A stretch of DNA of 47,357 bases from an uncultured Clostridia bacterium (GCA_947305865.1 CAMZEU010000004.1:1-47357); one strand, 5' to 3'. Shown: positions 7,716 through 17,040, numbered from the stretch's first letter. The notes: generated by a model from the letters alone, not told the origin. A program made the numbers and translations.

Positions 7716-8909
7716 TTATTTGTAAGACTCAATAAGTTCCTTAAATGCAGGAAGGGAACGCTTAATCATAGCGTTGCTTACACAATATGCTGCTCTTACA
7801 TATCCCTTTGCTCCGAAGTCATCTCCTGGAACTAGTAATAATCCATAGTTCTTTGCACGGTTAGAGAATGCTCTGGCATCTGGCTCTGGTGTTTTAATGA
7901 ATAAATAGAATGCACCATCTGGTCTTACACAAGTGTAACCCATTTCTGTCAGAGAATTATAAAGAAGGTTTCTATTTTCTTCATATGCCTTTACATTTGG
8001 AAGATCATTTACACAGTCCATAATAACATTTTGCCAAATGGATGGAGCACAAACATAACCCATTGCTCTTCCAGCACCACAAACAGCTGCATATAGTTCA
8101 TCTGCACCTTCTGCTTTTGGAGAAACTGCAACGTAACCAATTCTTTCACCAGGGAGAGAAAGGGATTTGGAGTAACTATAACAAACAACTGTATTGTCAT
8201 AGTAGTTCATAATATATGGAACCTTTACATCTCCATAAACAATTTCTCTATATGGTTCATCTGCAATAATATAAATAGGATTTCCAAATTCTTTAGATTT
8301 CTTGTTTAGGAGTGTAACAATTTTCTTTATTGTTTCTTCACTAAATACAGCACCACTTGGATTATTTGGACTATTAACAATTATTGCTTTTGTATTCTTG
8401 TTAATTGCTTCTTCGAGGGCATCAAAATCCGGACCAAAATCTGGTTCGCTATATGGTACAACTACAGGTTTTCCACCGGCAGATAAAGTAAATACTTTAT
8501 ATTCAGGGAAGAATGGAGCAAGAATAATAAATTCATTATTGCCAGAGTTTAATCCTCTTAATGAAATACAAAGGGAAGCAGCTGCACCACAAGTCATGTA
8601 AATATAATCTTCATTAATATCTACACCGAATCTTGTTTTAATGTTATTTGCAACAGCTTTTCTAACTCTTAAATCTCCTGGAGCAGAAGTATATCCATGA
8701 ACTAGAGTAGTGTCTGGGATAGCCACTATTCTTTCTAAAGACTTTCTTACACTTTCTGGAGCAGGAACATTTGGATTGCCTAGAGAATAATCATAAACCT
8801 TATCTGCACCAACTTCTAAGGCTCTTTTCTTTCCGAATTCAAATAATTCTCTAATGGAACTTCTATTTGTTCCGTAGTTTACCATATCTTGGTTGAATAA
8901 ATTGCTCAT
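7716..8909 (-). CDS. Class I/II PLP-dependent aminotransferase
   Basis: A fold-type I pyridoxal-phosphate enzyme of the aspartate-aminotransferase superfamily. It has the substrate-side YDYSLGNPNVPAP motif near the N-terminus, the NSPNNPSGA loop, the ADEPY cofactor-binding Asp/Tyr, and the Schiff-base lysine in YSYSKSLSLPGERIGY. The family uses 2-oxo acids as amino acceptors, and the exact amino donor cannot be assigned. The length (397 aa) is normal. The track start is a GTG inside the ribosome binding site AGAGGTG; the ATG at 8909, five bases after it, is the likely start. It appears monocistronic, with its own promoter and terminator. Confidence 0.9.
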   Translation of the reverse strand: MSNLFNQDMVNYGTNRSSIRELFEFGKKRALEVGADKVYDYSLGNPNVPAPESVRKSLERIVAIPDTTLVHGYTSAPGDLRVRKAVANNIKTRFGVDINEDYIYMTCGAAASLCISLRGLNSGNNEFIILAPFFPEYKVFTLSAGGKPVVVPYSEPDFGPDFDALEEAINKNTKAIIVNSPNNPSGAVFSEETIKKIVTLLNKKSKEFGNPIYIIADEPYREIVYGDVKVPYIMNYYDNTVVCYSYSKSLSLPGERIGYVAVSPKAEGADELYAAVCGAGRAMGYVCAPSIWQNVIMDCVNDLPNVKAYEENRNLLYNSLTEMGYTCVRPDGAFYLFIKTPEPDARAFSNRAKNYGLLLVPGDDFGAKGYVRAAYCVSNAMIKRSLPAFKELIESYK

Positions 8910-8932
8910 ATGCACCTCTTTTAATTGTTATT

Positions 8933-8961
8933 ATAATAACACTTGAATTATTAAGTATCAA
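8933..8961 (-). promoter_or_regulatory. Promoter of the aminotransferase gene
   Basis: On the minus strand, TTGATA (8961-8956), a 17-base spacer and TATTAT (8938-8933), about 24 bases before the ATG. Confidence 0.6.
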
Positions 8962-8989
8962 AGATTATTTTTCTAAATAGTTTTGTTTG

Positions 8990-9018
8990 TTGAAAATAAA
9001 GCACAAATTAAGTATAAT
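8990..9018 (+). promoter_or_regulatory. Promoter of the M32 carboxypeptidase gene
   Basis: TTGAAA (8990-8995), a 17-base spacer and a perfect TATAAT (9013-9018). It is divergent from the aminotransferase promoter, about 30 bases away. Confidence 0.75.
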
Positions 9019-9048
9019 TTTTGAGGAATTAAATATAAGAGGTGAAAT

Positions 9049-10545
9049 ATGGCAAAGATTGATTTGTTAAAAGAAAAACTAGCATTAATTAAAAAATATT
9101 ATCATACTTGCACAATTATGTATTTTGACTTGTATACAGTATGCCCAGAAGATGCAAGAGAGGAAGAAGGAGATACACTTAATTACTTCCAAAATGAAGC
9201 ATTTAAACTCGAAACCAGTGATGAAATGAAGCAACTCATCGTAGATTTACATAATGAGATAGACACATTGGAAGATCCATTGGATAGAAGACTTGTAGAA
9301 ATTTCATATGATGGTTATGAAAAGACCAAGAATATTACACCAGAAATGGCTATGAAACTTTCTCAAGCACAATCCAAGGCTTATATCACTTGGCTTAAGG
9401 CAAAAGAAAATGCAGACTACTCCATGTTTAAAGAAGCATTTGGGGAACTTATAAACACAATGAAAGAAACCATAAAAACAAGAGATAAGGTTTTACCAAA
9501 TTTCTATGACAACTATCTAAATGATCACGAAGAGGATATGCTAACAAAAGATTTAGATCCATTCTTCGAAGAATTAAAGGTAGGTCTTATTGATTTAATC
9601 AATAAAATTAAGAATTCAAAGCATGTAATTAGAAGAGATTTCTTATCTAGAAACGTTCCTATTTATAAGCAAGAAGAGTTCTCAAAATACTTACTCAACT
9701 TAAATGGATATGATTTCAAGAGAGGAGCATTAACTACAACAGAACATCCTTTCACAATTCCAGTAGCACAAAAGGACGCAAGAGTTACAACACATTATTA
9801 TGAAGATATGTTCTTATCTAACATATTCTCAATTATTCATGAAGGTGGACATGCTATCTTTATGCAAAATGAAAAGCCTGAAGACTATGAGCACTTCCTA
9901 GAAGACAATATCACAAATGGAATGCACGAATCTGTATCTAGATTCTATGAAAACGTTATTGGAAGAAGTAAAGAATATATACATCTCATATATCCTAAAT
10001 TCAAAGAAATATTTGGAGAAGAATTCCCAGATGTTTCAGAACAAGAATTATATGAGGGTGCAAATATCGTAGAGCCATCTCTATTAAGAACTGAGGCAGA
10101 TGAAGTTACATATGGCTTACACGTTATTATTAGATATGAAATGGAGAAGTTAATTTGTAACGGAGAAATATCTTTAGACGAAATCCCAGCAAAATGGAAC
10201 GCATTATATAAAGAATATTTAGGAATAGATGTTCCATCTGATAAAGAAGGCGTATTACAAGATGTACACTGGACAGAAAACTTTGGATACTTCCCATCTT
10301 ATCAAATTGGGAACTGTTACAATGCAATGTATGTCTTAAAGATGAGAGAAGAATTTGATTTGGATAAAGCTGTTGCATCAGGAGACTTCAAGACCATTAA
10401 CAATTGGATGAAAGAGCATGTTTTCAAACGTTCCAATGAGTTAGAACCAAAAGAATGGATAAGAGAAATAACAGGACAAGACCTTACACCAAAGCCATTC
10501 CTTGAATACCTCAATAAGAAGTACAAAGACATATATAAGTTCTAA
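9049..10545 (+). CDS. M32-family metallocarboxypeptidase (carboxypeptidase Taq type)
   Basis: A zinc carboxypeptidase that removes C-terminal residues from peptides in the cytoplasm. The catalytic HEXXH is present as HEGGH (about residue 264). It is accompanied by the family blocks HPFT with DARVTTHY, GMHESVSRFYEN, RTEADEVTYGLHVIIRYE and DVHWTENFGYFPSYQIGN, which together are diagnostic of M32. The length (498 aa) matches the family. There is no signal peptide. The start is supported by AGAGGTG. It appears monocistronic, with a strong promoter upstream and a long imperfect hairpin downstream. Confidence 0.93.
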   Translation: MAKIDLLKEKLALIKKYYHTCTIMYFDLYTVCPEDAREEEGDTLNYFQNEAFKLETSDEMKQLIVDLHNEIDTLEDPLDRRLVEISYDGYEKTKNITPEMAMKLSQAQSKAYITWLKAKENADYSMFKEAFGELINTMKETIKTRDKVLPNFYDNYLNDHEEDMLTKDLDPFFEELKVGLIDLINKIKNSKHVIRRDFLSRNVPIYKQEEFSKYLLNLNGYDFKRGALTTTEHPFTIPVAQKDARVTTHYYEDMFLSNIFSIIHEGGHAIFMQNEKPEDYEHFLEDNITNGMHESVSRFYENVIGRSKEYIHLIYPKFKEIFGEEFPDVSEQELYEGANIVEPSLLRTEADEVTYGLHVIIRYEMEKLICNGEISLDEIPAKWNALYKEYLGIDVPSDKEGVLQDVHWTENFGYFPSYQIGNCYNAMYVLKMREEFDLDKAVASGDFKTINNWMKEHVFKRSNELEPKEWIREITGQDLTPKPFLEYLNKKYKDIYKF

Positions 10546-10572
10546 GATTTAATATCAATATTTACAACATAT

Positions 10573-10617
10573 AGGGGACTATTCTATGTGCATAACAACA
10601 TATAGTTTAGTCCTTTA
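10573..10617 (+). terminator. Probable terminator after the M32 gene
   Basis: AGGGGACTA pairs with TAGTCCTTT (GGACTA/TAGTCC exact, flanked by wobbles). An inner CTAT/ATAG pairing supports a long imperfect hairpin. The T-run is short and broken. Confidence 0.5.
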
Positions 10618-10632
10618 ATTAATTCAAAAAAT

Positions 10633-10680
10633 GACATATCTGTCGTTTGGTTGCCATATTGTGAACATATTTGGTATAAT
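10633..10680 (+). promoter_or_regulatory. Promoter of the ABC transporter gene, with upstream inverted repeat
   Basis: TTGCCA (10651-10656), an 18-base spacer and TATAAT (10675-10680) preceded by TGG, an extended -10. Just upstream lies the small inverted repeat GACATATCTGTC (10633-10644), a possible operator half-site pair. Confidence 0.7.
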
Positions 10681-10727
10681 GTACAAGTCTTTTTGAGATA
10701 TAAGAGACAATAATAAATGAGGAAATT

Positions 10728-13487
10728 ATGTTAGAACTACACAATATAAAGAAGGATTATGTAGTTGAAAAAATGACTACACAAGCCTTAAAGGGAATAA
10801 CCTTAAGCTTTAGAAAACAAGAATTTGTAGCAATCTTAGGGCCATCTGGTTGTGGTAAGACAACACTTCTTAATATTATTGGCGGACTAGACCATTATAC
10901 CAGTGGAGACCTTATAATAGACGGCACCTCTACTAAACAATATAAAGATAGAGACTGGGATACATATAGAAATCATAAAATTGGATTCGTTTTCCAAACA
11001 TATAATTTAATTCAACACCAAAGAGTTGGATCCAACGTTGAACTTGCTTTAACCATTTCAGGTGTACCAAAAGAAGAAAGAAAAGAAAGAGTTAAACATG
11101 CTTTAGCTCAAGTTGGTTTATTAAGCCAAATCAGAAAACGTCCAAATACATTATCTGGTGGACAAATGCAAAGAGTTGCTATTGCAAGAGCTTTGGTTAA
11201 CAACCCAGACATTATTCTTGCAGACGAACCAACTGGTGCTCTAGATTCAGAAGCTAGTGTTATGGTTATGGATATCCTAAAGGATATTTCTAAGGAACAC
11301 TTAGTAATTATGGTTACACACAATCCAGATTTGGCATACAAGTACGCAACAAGAATTATTGAGATTAAAGATGGTGAAATTCAATCAGACTCAAACCCAG
11401 TTGAAGAAGGCGAACAACTAGATATAGTTGAGCAAATTGAAAAGATAGATGAACTTGAAGCACATGGAGTAGATGTAAGCCAAGTTGAAGATATTTCAAA
11501 CGCTGAAATTCCAGAAGAACCAGCTGTTGAAGAACAACCAGTTGAAAAGCCAAAAGAAAGAAAGGCTAAGATGAAATGGAAGTCTGGCTTTATGCTTTCT
11601 CTTGCAAACCTTTATACAAAGAAGATGAGAACTCTTGCAACAACATTTGCTGGTTCCATCGGTATTATTGGTATGACATTGGTTCTTGCTTTATCAACAG
11701 GTGCAAAGGCATATGTTGTACAAGTTGAAGAAAATGCTCTTGCAGACTATCCAATGATTATTGAAGAAACAACCATAGATATGTCTAAGATGTTTGATTT
11801 GCTTGCAGAAAGTGGTAATAAAGGTGAAGAACATCAAGCAAACGATACAGAGGTCTACGAAAGAGAGCTTCTAGGTAATATGTTTGAATACTTTACAGAA
11901 ACAGCAGGCCAAAAGAATGACTTGAAAGATATTAAGAATTATTTTGATAATCATTTTGATGACAAAGATGGTTTGTTAAGATACAGCTATGGCGAGAGAA
12001 TGAATATATTCTCAGACTATGACCAAGTAAAAGATGAGAATGGTAATATCATAGAAACATTGGCTCATACTGGAACATACTTCCATATAAACCCATTCAC
12101 AGACCAAGTTAATGGTATGTTGGATTCAATGGGCGCAGGATTTAAAGATCAAGTTGTAGGTATGATTTCAAGTGTTGGTTTAAGTTTTGACTCAATGATT
12201 CCTTGGGATGAGTTAATGGATAACCAAGAATTGTTAAATAGACAATATGATATTGTTGCAGGACGTTGGCCAGATGATAAGAATGCAGATGGATCAGCAA
12301 GCAAACCATTCGAAGTCATTATGGTTATTAGTGAAAACAATGAAATAGATGATATCGTAGCACTTGCTGCAGGTTTAAGAAGTGCAAAACGTTTAGGAGA
12401 GGCTTTCAGTGGTCAAACAGTTTCATATCAAATCGAAGATTTGTTAAAGATGAATTATAAAGTAATGCCACAAAGTTCTTTCTTCTATGAAAAAGATGGC
12501 AAGTATTATAGTTATTATGCAGATACGGCATATTACACAAGTGAAAATGGTTCTTCTGCAGAGTTTGCTCAAATCATTAATGATATTGGATTAAATGTTA
12601 ATATAGTTGGTGTTGTAAGACCAAAACCAGGTGTAACCAATGCGGTTCTTAAAAAGCCAATGTGCTATACAAAGAACTTAACAAACTTTGTAAATAAAGC
12701 AAATGTAAATAGTGCAGTTGTTCAATATCAAACAAAGAATATTAAAGTCGATGAAAAAACAGGTCATGTATATGGAAACGTTGGTGAAATTTACATTGGT
12801 TCAACACAATATTCTGCTGGACAAGCTGTAGACTTCGATTCATACCTTGAGTTTGCACAATATTATTTAGGTGATGATAAAGAAACAGGAGACAAGAGTG
12901 GTGGCTTAGGCTGGGTAGACGTTGAAACTCCAAAGAAGATATATATCTATGCTTCATCCTTAGATGGGAAGGCAAACATCTTGAAACTCTTTGACGCTTA
13001 TGAAAATAGTGGGGCAGATAAACACCTTTCATACCAAGATACTATTAGTGTATTAATGAGTGCAATTAAGCAAATTATTAATGCTATTACATATGTATTA
13101 GTTGGATTCTCAGCAATTTCATTAGTTGTTTCATCTATCATGATAGCAATTATTACATATACATCTGTTGTAGAAAGAACAAGAGAAATTGGTGTACTTC
13201 GTGCAATCGGTGCAAGAAAGAGAGATATTGCAAGTATTTTCAATAGTGAGACATTAATAGAAGGTACATTGTCTGGAATTGTGGGTGTATTTCTGGCGTG
13301 GATTATTACGTTGCCAATTAATGTGGTGGTATACCAGAGATTCCAGATCATGAATATTGCAGACCTAGAATGGTGGCATGTACTCGCAATGTTTGGATTG
13401 TCTATTGGACTCAGCATGCTCTCAGGTTTAATTCCATCACAGCTCGCTGCAAAGAAAGACCCAGTATACGCACTACGATCAGAATAG
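10728..13487 (+). CDS. Fused ABC transporter ATPase-permease (MacB/FtsX type)
   Basis: A single polypeptide (919 aa) joining a LolD/MacB-like ATPase to an FtsX-type permease. The ATPase spans about 1-225, with Walker A GPSGCGKTT at 38-46, signature LSGGQMQRVAIARAL, Walker B IILADEP and the H-loop MVTHN. An acidic linker (about 225-275) follows. The permease has one helix near 300-325, a large extracytoplasmic domain (about 330-760) and three C-terminal helices, with VVERTREIGVLRAIGARKRDI between the first two. Such mechanotransmission-type transporters move peptides, antibiotics or lipids across or out of the membrane; the substrate is unknown. No two-component system is adjacent, unlike BceAB loci. 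A strong terminator follows, so it stands alone. Confidence 0.9.
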   Translation: MLELHNIKKDYVVEKMTTQALKGITLSFRKQEFVAILGPSGCGKTTLLNIIGGLDHYTSGDLIIDGTSTKQYKDRDWDTYRNHKIGFVFQTYNLIQHQRVGSNVELALTISGVPKEERKERVKHALAQVGLLSQIRKRPNTLSGGQMQRVAIARALVNNPDIILADEPTGALDSEASVMVMDILKDISKEHLVIMVTHNPDLAYKYATRIIEIKDGEIQSDSNPVEEGEQLDIVEQIEKIDELEAHGVDVSQVEDISNAEIPEEPAVEEQPVEKPKERKAKMKWKSGFMLSLANLYTKKMRTLATTFAGSIGIIGMTLVLALSTGAKAYVVQVEENALADYPMIIEETTIDMSKMFDLLAESGNKGEEHQANDTEVYERELLGNMFEYFTETAGQKNDLKDIKNYFDNHFDDKDGLLRYSYGERMNIFSDYDQVKDENGNIIETLAHTGTYFHINPFTDQVNGMLDSMGAGFKDQVVGMISSVGLSFDSMIPWDELMDNQELLNRQYDIVAGRWPDDKNADGSASKPFEVIMVISENNEIDDIVALAAGLRSAKRLGEAFSGQTVSYQIEDLLKMNYKVMPQSSFFYEKDGKYYSYYADTAYYTSENGSSAEFAQIINDIGLNVNIVGVVRPKPGVTNAVLKKPMCYTKNLTNFVNKANVNSAVVQYQTKNIKVDEKTGHVYGNVGEIYIGSTQYSAGQAVDFDSYLEFAQYYLGDDKETGDKSGGLGWVDVETPKKIYIYASSLDGKANILKLFDAYENSGADKHLSYQDTISVLMSAIKQIINAITYVLVGFSAISLVVSSIMIAIITYTSVVERTREIGVLRAIGARKRDIASIFNSETLIEGTLSGIVGVFLAWIITLPINVVVYQRFQIMNIADLEWWHVLAMFGLSIGLSMLSGLIPSQLAAKKDPVYALRSE

Positions 13488-13507
13488 CAATTATAAACTT
13501 AGATATT

Positions 13508-13536
13508 ATGCCAGGATTAAATGTCCTGGCATTTTT
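13508..13536 (+). terminator. Intrinsic terminator after the ABC transporter
   Basis: A perfect 9-bp stem ATGCCAGGA/TCCTGGCAT with a 7-base loop, followed by TTTT. Confidence 0.9.
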
Positions 13537-13541
13537 CTATA

Positions 13542-13570
13542 TTGAAAAAATCAATCTTAAATATTAAGAT
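13542..13570 (+). promoter_or_regulatory. Promoter of the sirtuin gene
   Basis: TTGAAA (13542-13547), a 17-base spacer and TAAGAT (13565-13570). The expected start of transcription falls at or within a base or two of the ATG at 13577, implying a leaderless transcript. Confidence 0.55.
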
Positions 13571-13576
13571 ATTTAC

Positions 13577-14317
13577 ATGGATACTCAAATAGAAAAATTA
13601 CAAGAAATAATTAATGAATCAAAAAACATTGTTCTATTTACCGGGGCAGGTATAAGTGTTCCAAGTGGAATACCAGATTTTAGAAGTGCAACAGGACTGT
13701 ACAGTGCGCCATCTGGAATTGGTAACTTTAGCGCAGAGGAAGTAATATCCCATTCATTCTTTTTAAGATATACAGAGGACTTCTATGACTTTTATAAAAA
13801 GAAGATGTGCTTCAAAGAAGCAAAACCGAACGCAGCTCACCTATACTTTGCCGAATTAGAGAAGGCAGGAAGGCTTAAGGGAACAGTTACACAGAATATT
13901 GATGGATTACACCAAATGGCTGGTTCCAAGCTTGTATACGAATTACACGGCTCCATACATAGAAATTATTGTATGAAGTGCGGTGCATCTTTTTCTTTAG
14001 ATTATGTTTTAGAACATAATGGTGTGCCAAAGTGTGATAAATGTGGTGGCAAGATTAAACCAGATGTAGTCCTTTACGAAGAGGGATTAGATATGGATGT
14101 TATCACTGGTGCTGTAAATGCTATTTCAAGAGCAGACACATTAATTATCATAGGAACATCTCTTGTGGTATATCCAGCAGCAGGATTTATAAATTATTTT
14201 AGAGGTAAGAATTTGGTTCTTATAAATAAGAGCGAAACTAGTGCGGACTATAGAGCAAATTTAGTTATTCACGAAGATTGTGCTAAGGTTTGTGAGAAAT
14301 TGGAAGTGCCTAAATAG
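13577..14317 (+). CDS. Sir2-family NAD-dependent protein deacylase
   Basis: A sirtuin that removes acyl groups from lysines using NAD+. Visible motifs are GAGISVPSGIPDFRS (NAD binding), QNIDGLHQMAG, the catalytic His in ELHGS, two CxxC pairs of the structural zinc (CMKC, CDKC), and GTSLVVYPAAGF. The length (246 aa) is typical of bacterial class III/U sirtuins. No ribosome binding site precedes the ATG, and no in-frame alternative start exists before the first conserved motif. The promoter places the transcript start at the ATG. The next gene has its own promoter, so this is probably a single-gene unit. Confidence 0.93.
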   Translation: MDTQIEKLQEIINESKNIVLFTGAGISVPSGIPDFRSATGLYSAPSGIGNFSAEEVISHSFFLRYTEDFYDFYKKKMCFKEAKPNAAHLYFAELEKAGRLKGTVTQNIDGLHQMAGSKLVYELHGSIHRNYCMKCGASFSLDYVLEHNGVPKCDKCGGKIKPDVVLYEEGLDMDVITGAVNAISRADTLIIIGTSLVVYPAAGFINYFRGKNLVLINKSETSADYRANLVIHEDCAKVCEKLEVPK

Positions 14318-14323
14318 TAAGGT

Positions 14324-14352
14324 TTGACAGTCCATAGAGTATAATATAAAAT
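14324..14352 (+). promoter_or_regulatory. Promoter of the XRE-cupin gene
   Basis: A consensus TTGACA (14324-14329), a 17-base spacer and TAAAAT (14347-14352). Confidence 0.75.
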
Positions 14353-14382
14353 ATTATCAACAATTAAAAAGGAAGAAAAATT

Positions 14383-14949
14383 ATGTCTTTAAGTTGTGTA
14401 GAAATAGCTGAACGTTTGAAGGGCTTAAGAGAAATGATGGAGATTACTCCTGAGGAAATGGCAGAAGTAACCCATATGTCAGTAGAGCAATATTTAGAGT
14501 ATGAATCTGGAAAGAAAGATTTTTCTGTCACAATGCTTTATAACTGTGCTCAAAGATTTGGTGTAGATGTAACTGAAATCATGATAGGATCAGCACCAAG
14601 ACTATCTAGTTATTCTTTAGTTCGTGCTGGAGAAGGTGAGAAAGTTGAAAGAAGACATAACTTTAGTTATGAACATTTGGCAATGAACTTCAAAGATAGA
14701 ATTGCAGAACCATTCCTAGTACATGCTCCATATATTCCAGGATCTGAAGAACAACCAATTTCTTTAAGTGTACATAAGGGACAAGAAATGGATTATATTT
14801 TATCTGGAGAATTAACATGCTCTATAGATGGACATATCACAGTTGTACATGAAGGAGACACACTTTATTATGATTCTTCACAACCACATGGAATGATTGC
14901 AACAGGCGGTAAGGAGTGTGTATTCCTTGCAATAGTTTTGAAAGGTTAA
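14383..14949 (+). CDS. XRE-family transcriptional regulator with cupin domain
   Basis: A 188-aa regulator. An N-terminal helix-turn-helix (about 8-62, LRE..ITPEEMAEVTHMSVEQYLEYESGKK) is joined to a C-terminal cupin sensor barrel (about 110-185, with ISLSVHKGQEMDYILSGEL and DTLYYDSSQPHGM). Proteins of this architecture bind small ligands in the cupin and regulate nearby metabolic genes. Here the neighbour is a GH31 glycosidase rather than the acyl-CoA synthetase often found next to this type, so the target is uncertain. The start is supported by AAGGAAG. Confidence 0.88.
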   Translation: MSLSCVEIAERLKGLREMMEITPEEMAEVTHMSVEQYLEYESGKKDFSVTMLYNCAQRFGVDVTEIMIGSAPRLSSYSLVRAGEGEKVERRHNFSYEHLAMNFKDRIAEPFLVHAPYIPGSEEQPISLSVHKGQEMDYILSGELTCSIDGHITVVHEGDTLYYDSSQPHGMIATGGKECVFLAIVLKG

Positions 14950-14955
14950 TATAAA
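14927..14955 (+). promoter_or_regulatory. Promoter of the GH31 gene inside the end of the XRE-cupin gene
   Basis: TTGCAA (14927-14932), a 17-base spacer and TATAAA (14950-14955). The start would be near 14962, so the short leader consists mainly of the G-rich hairpin. Confidence 0.5.
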
Positions 14956-14971
14956 ATATTAAAAGGTAGGT

Positions 14972-14996
14972 GGGGGAGATTTTCTCCCCTTTATTT
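14972..14996 (+). promoter_or_regulatory. Stem-loop directly before the GH31 start
   Basis: GGGGAGA (14973-14979) pairs perfectly with TCTCCCC (14983-14989) over a 3-base loop and is followed by TTTATTT. It could terminate readthrough from the XRE-cupin gene, or hold the GGTGGGGGAG ribosome-binding-like sequence in its 5' arm. Confidence 0.55.
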
Positions 14997-17033
14997 ATGG
15001 GTAGATTCAGTGTAGAAACAGACAAGATATTGGATGAAAATGTTATCCTAGATGGACAATATAGATTCTCTGTAATAACAGATAGAATTATTCGTATTGA
15101 GAAATCCAAGAGTGGTGCATTTGTAGACTTGCCAACACAAGTTGTAATGCACAGAAATATAGGTAGTCCTTTATTCAAGTTTGAGATAAAAGAAGACAAA
15201 GTAATAATTGTCACAAGATGCACTGAGTTTATCTATGATAAAAAGAAAGACAAAGAATATGTAGTTGTAAACGGTGAAGGAGTAGATGCATCTAGAAATC
15301 TTAGAAACCTAAAAGGCACAGTTAGAACACTGGATTTTAGACTAGGAAGCGTAAGATTGAACAATGGTATTTTCTCTAAATCTGGCGTAGCTGAAATAGA
15401 TGATTCTAAGTCCTATATCATAGACGAAGAAGGCAATGTAAAAGAAAGAGAATTTCCAGAAAAAGATGTCTATGTTTTTAATTTTGGAGAAGATTATTTA
15501 GGAGGAATTAAAGAGTTTTATAACCTAACAGGTTATACACCATTACTTCCTAAGTATGTTTTGGGCAATTGGTGGTCTAGATATTATGCATATAAACAAG
15601 ATGAATATATCGCCCTCATGGACAAGTTTAAGGAAAAAGAAGTACCAATAACTGTTGCAACAATAGATATGGATTGGCACCTAGTTAAAGATGCTCCTAA
15701 AGATAAATATACTAAATCTTATGGTATTACACTTAATGGTTGGACAGGTTATACTTGGAACACAAAATTATTCCCGGATTACAAACAATTCTTCAAAGAC
15801 TTGCAAGAAAGAAAACTTGCTATAACTCTTAACTTGCATCCTTGTGATGGTGTTAGATACTTTGAGGCACAATACGAGGATATGGCTAAAGAGTGTGGTG
15901 TAGATCCAACAACAAAGCAAAGAGTAGTGTTTAATCTAGAAGATCCAACATTTAGAAATGCATATTTTGATATACTTCATCATCCATACGAAAAAGATGG
16001 TGTAAACTTCTGGTGGATAGATTGGCAACAAGGAAAGAGAACAAAACTAAGTAAGTTAGACCCACTTTGGTTGCTAAACCATTATCACACATTGGACATA
16101 GACCGAGATGGAAATAAAGGCTTAATATTATCTAGATATTGTGGACCAGGTTCACATAGATATCCTTTAGGTTTTTCTGGAGATAGTATAGTTGCATGGC
16201 CATCCTTAAAGTTCCAACCATATATGACAGCCACAGCTTCAAATATAGGTTATTCTTGGTGGTCTCATGACATAGGAGGACATCAATTTAACAGAGGAAA
16301 TCCAGATATTTATGTTAGATGGGTTCAGTTCGGTGTATTCTCTCCAATTAACAGATTACATTCTTCGAATGTATCTTTGAGCAAAGAGCCTTGGAATTAT
16401 CCAGATTGGGCAGAAGAAATTGCAATAGATTATTTAAGATTGCGTCATAAATTAGTACCATATCTTTACACTGCAAATATGCTTACTGCAAAGGAAGGAA
16501 TTCCTCTCATGATGCCAATGTACTGGAAGGAACAAAGTCCATCCGCATATAGTGCAAAATACCAATACTATTTCGGTAGTGAAATGATAGTTGCTCCAGT
16601 AGTAAGCAGACCAACAAAAACCGAAAACAGAATGTCCCCGGTAACGTTCTATATCCCAGAAGGAACCTGGACAGATTTCTTCACAGGCAAGAAGTATACA
16701 AACGGTTGGTATACGGAATCTAAACCAATGAATTTGCTTCCAGTTCTCGTAAAAGAGGGTGGAATTATTCCTATGTTGGTGGAAGAAAAGAAGAACGATT
16801 TATCCTTTGAAAACCTTGAAGTTAGAGTGTATGCAGGAAAGAATGAATACACAATGTATGATGAACAGGGAAACATAACATTTACTCTCAAAGATAATGA
16901 ACTAGACATTGTTAAATCCTCAGACTCAATTACTAAGTCAATCTTGGTAACATTTATGGATTTAGACAGTGGAGTGGTTAAGGTAAATGGCAAGACGCTT
17001 GCAAATGGTAAAAAAGTTAAAGTTCGTTTCTAA
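14997..17033 (+). CDS. GH31-family alpha-glycosidase
   Basis: A retaining glycoside hydrolase of family 31 (alpha-glucosidase/alpha-xylosidase group). It has an N-terminal beta-domain (GQYRFSVITDRIIRIE), a TIM barrel from about residue 190, the nucleophile Asp in FWWIDWQQGK, the probable acid/base Asp in FSGDSIVAWPS, and C-terminal beta-domains. There is no signal peptide, so it is cytoplasmic and acts on imported oligosaccharides. The track begins at a GTG (14970) inside a hairpin. The ATG at 14997 matches where family members usually begin and gives 678 aa, but it lacks a clear ribosome binding site, so the start is uncertain. Substrate not assignable. Confidence 0.9.
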   Translation: MGRFSVETDKILDENVILDGQYRFSVITDRIIRIEKSKSGAFVDLPTQVVMHRNIGSPLFKFEIKEDKVIIVTRCTEFIYDKKKDKEYVVVNGEGVDASRNLRNLKGTVRTLDFRLGSVRLNNGIFSKSGVAEIDDSKSYIIDEEGNVKEREFPEKDVYVFNFGEDYLGGIKEFYNLTGYTPLLPKYVLGNWWSRYYAYKQDEYIALMDKFKEKEVPITVATIDMDWHLVKDAPKDKYTKSYGITLNGWTGYTWNTKLFPDYKQFFKDLQERKLAITLNLHPCDGVRYFEAQYEDMAKECGVDPTTKQRVVFNLEDPTFRNAYFDILHHPYEKDGVNFWWIDWQQGKRTKLSKLDPLWLLNHYHTLDIDRDGNKGLILSRYCGPGSHRYPLGFSGDSIVAWPSLKFQPYMTATASNIGYSWWSHDIGGHQFNRGNPDIYVRWVQFGVFSPINRLHSSNVSLSKEPWNYPDWAEEIAIDYLRLRHKLVPYLYTANMLTAKEGIPLMMPMYWKEQSPSAYSAKYQYYFGSEMIVAPVVSRPTKTENRMSPVTFYIPEGTWTDFFTGKKYTNGWYTESKPMNLLPVLVKEGGIIPMLVEEKKNDLSFENLEVRVYAGKNEYTMYDEQGNITFTLKDNELDIVKSSDSITKSILVTFMDLDSGVVKVNGKTLANGKKVKVRF

Positions 17034-17040
17034 ATTTTGC

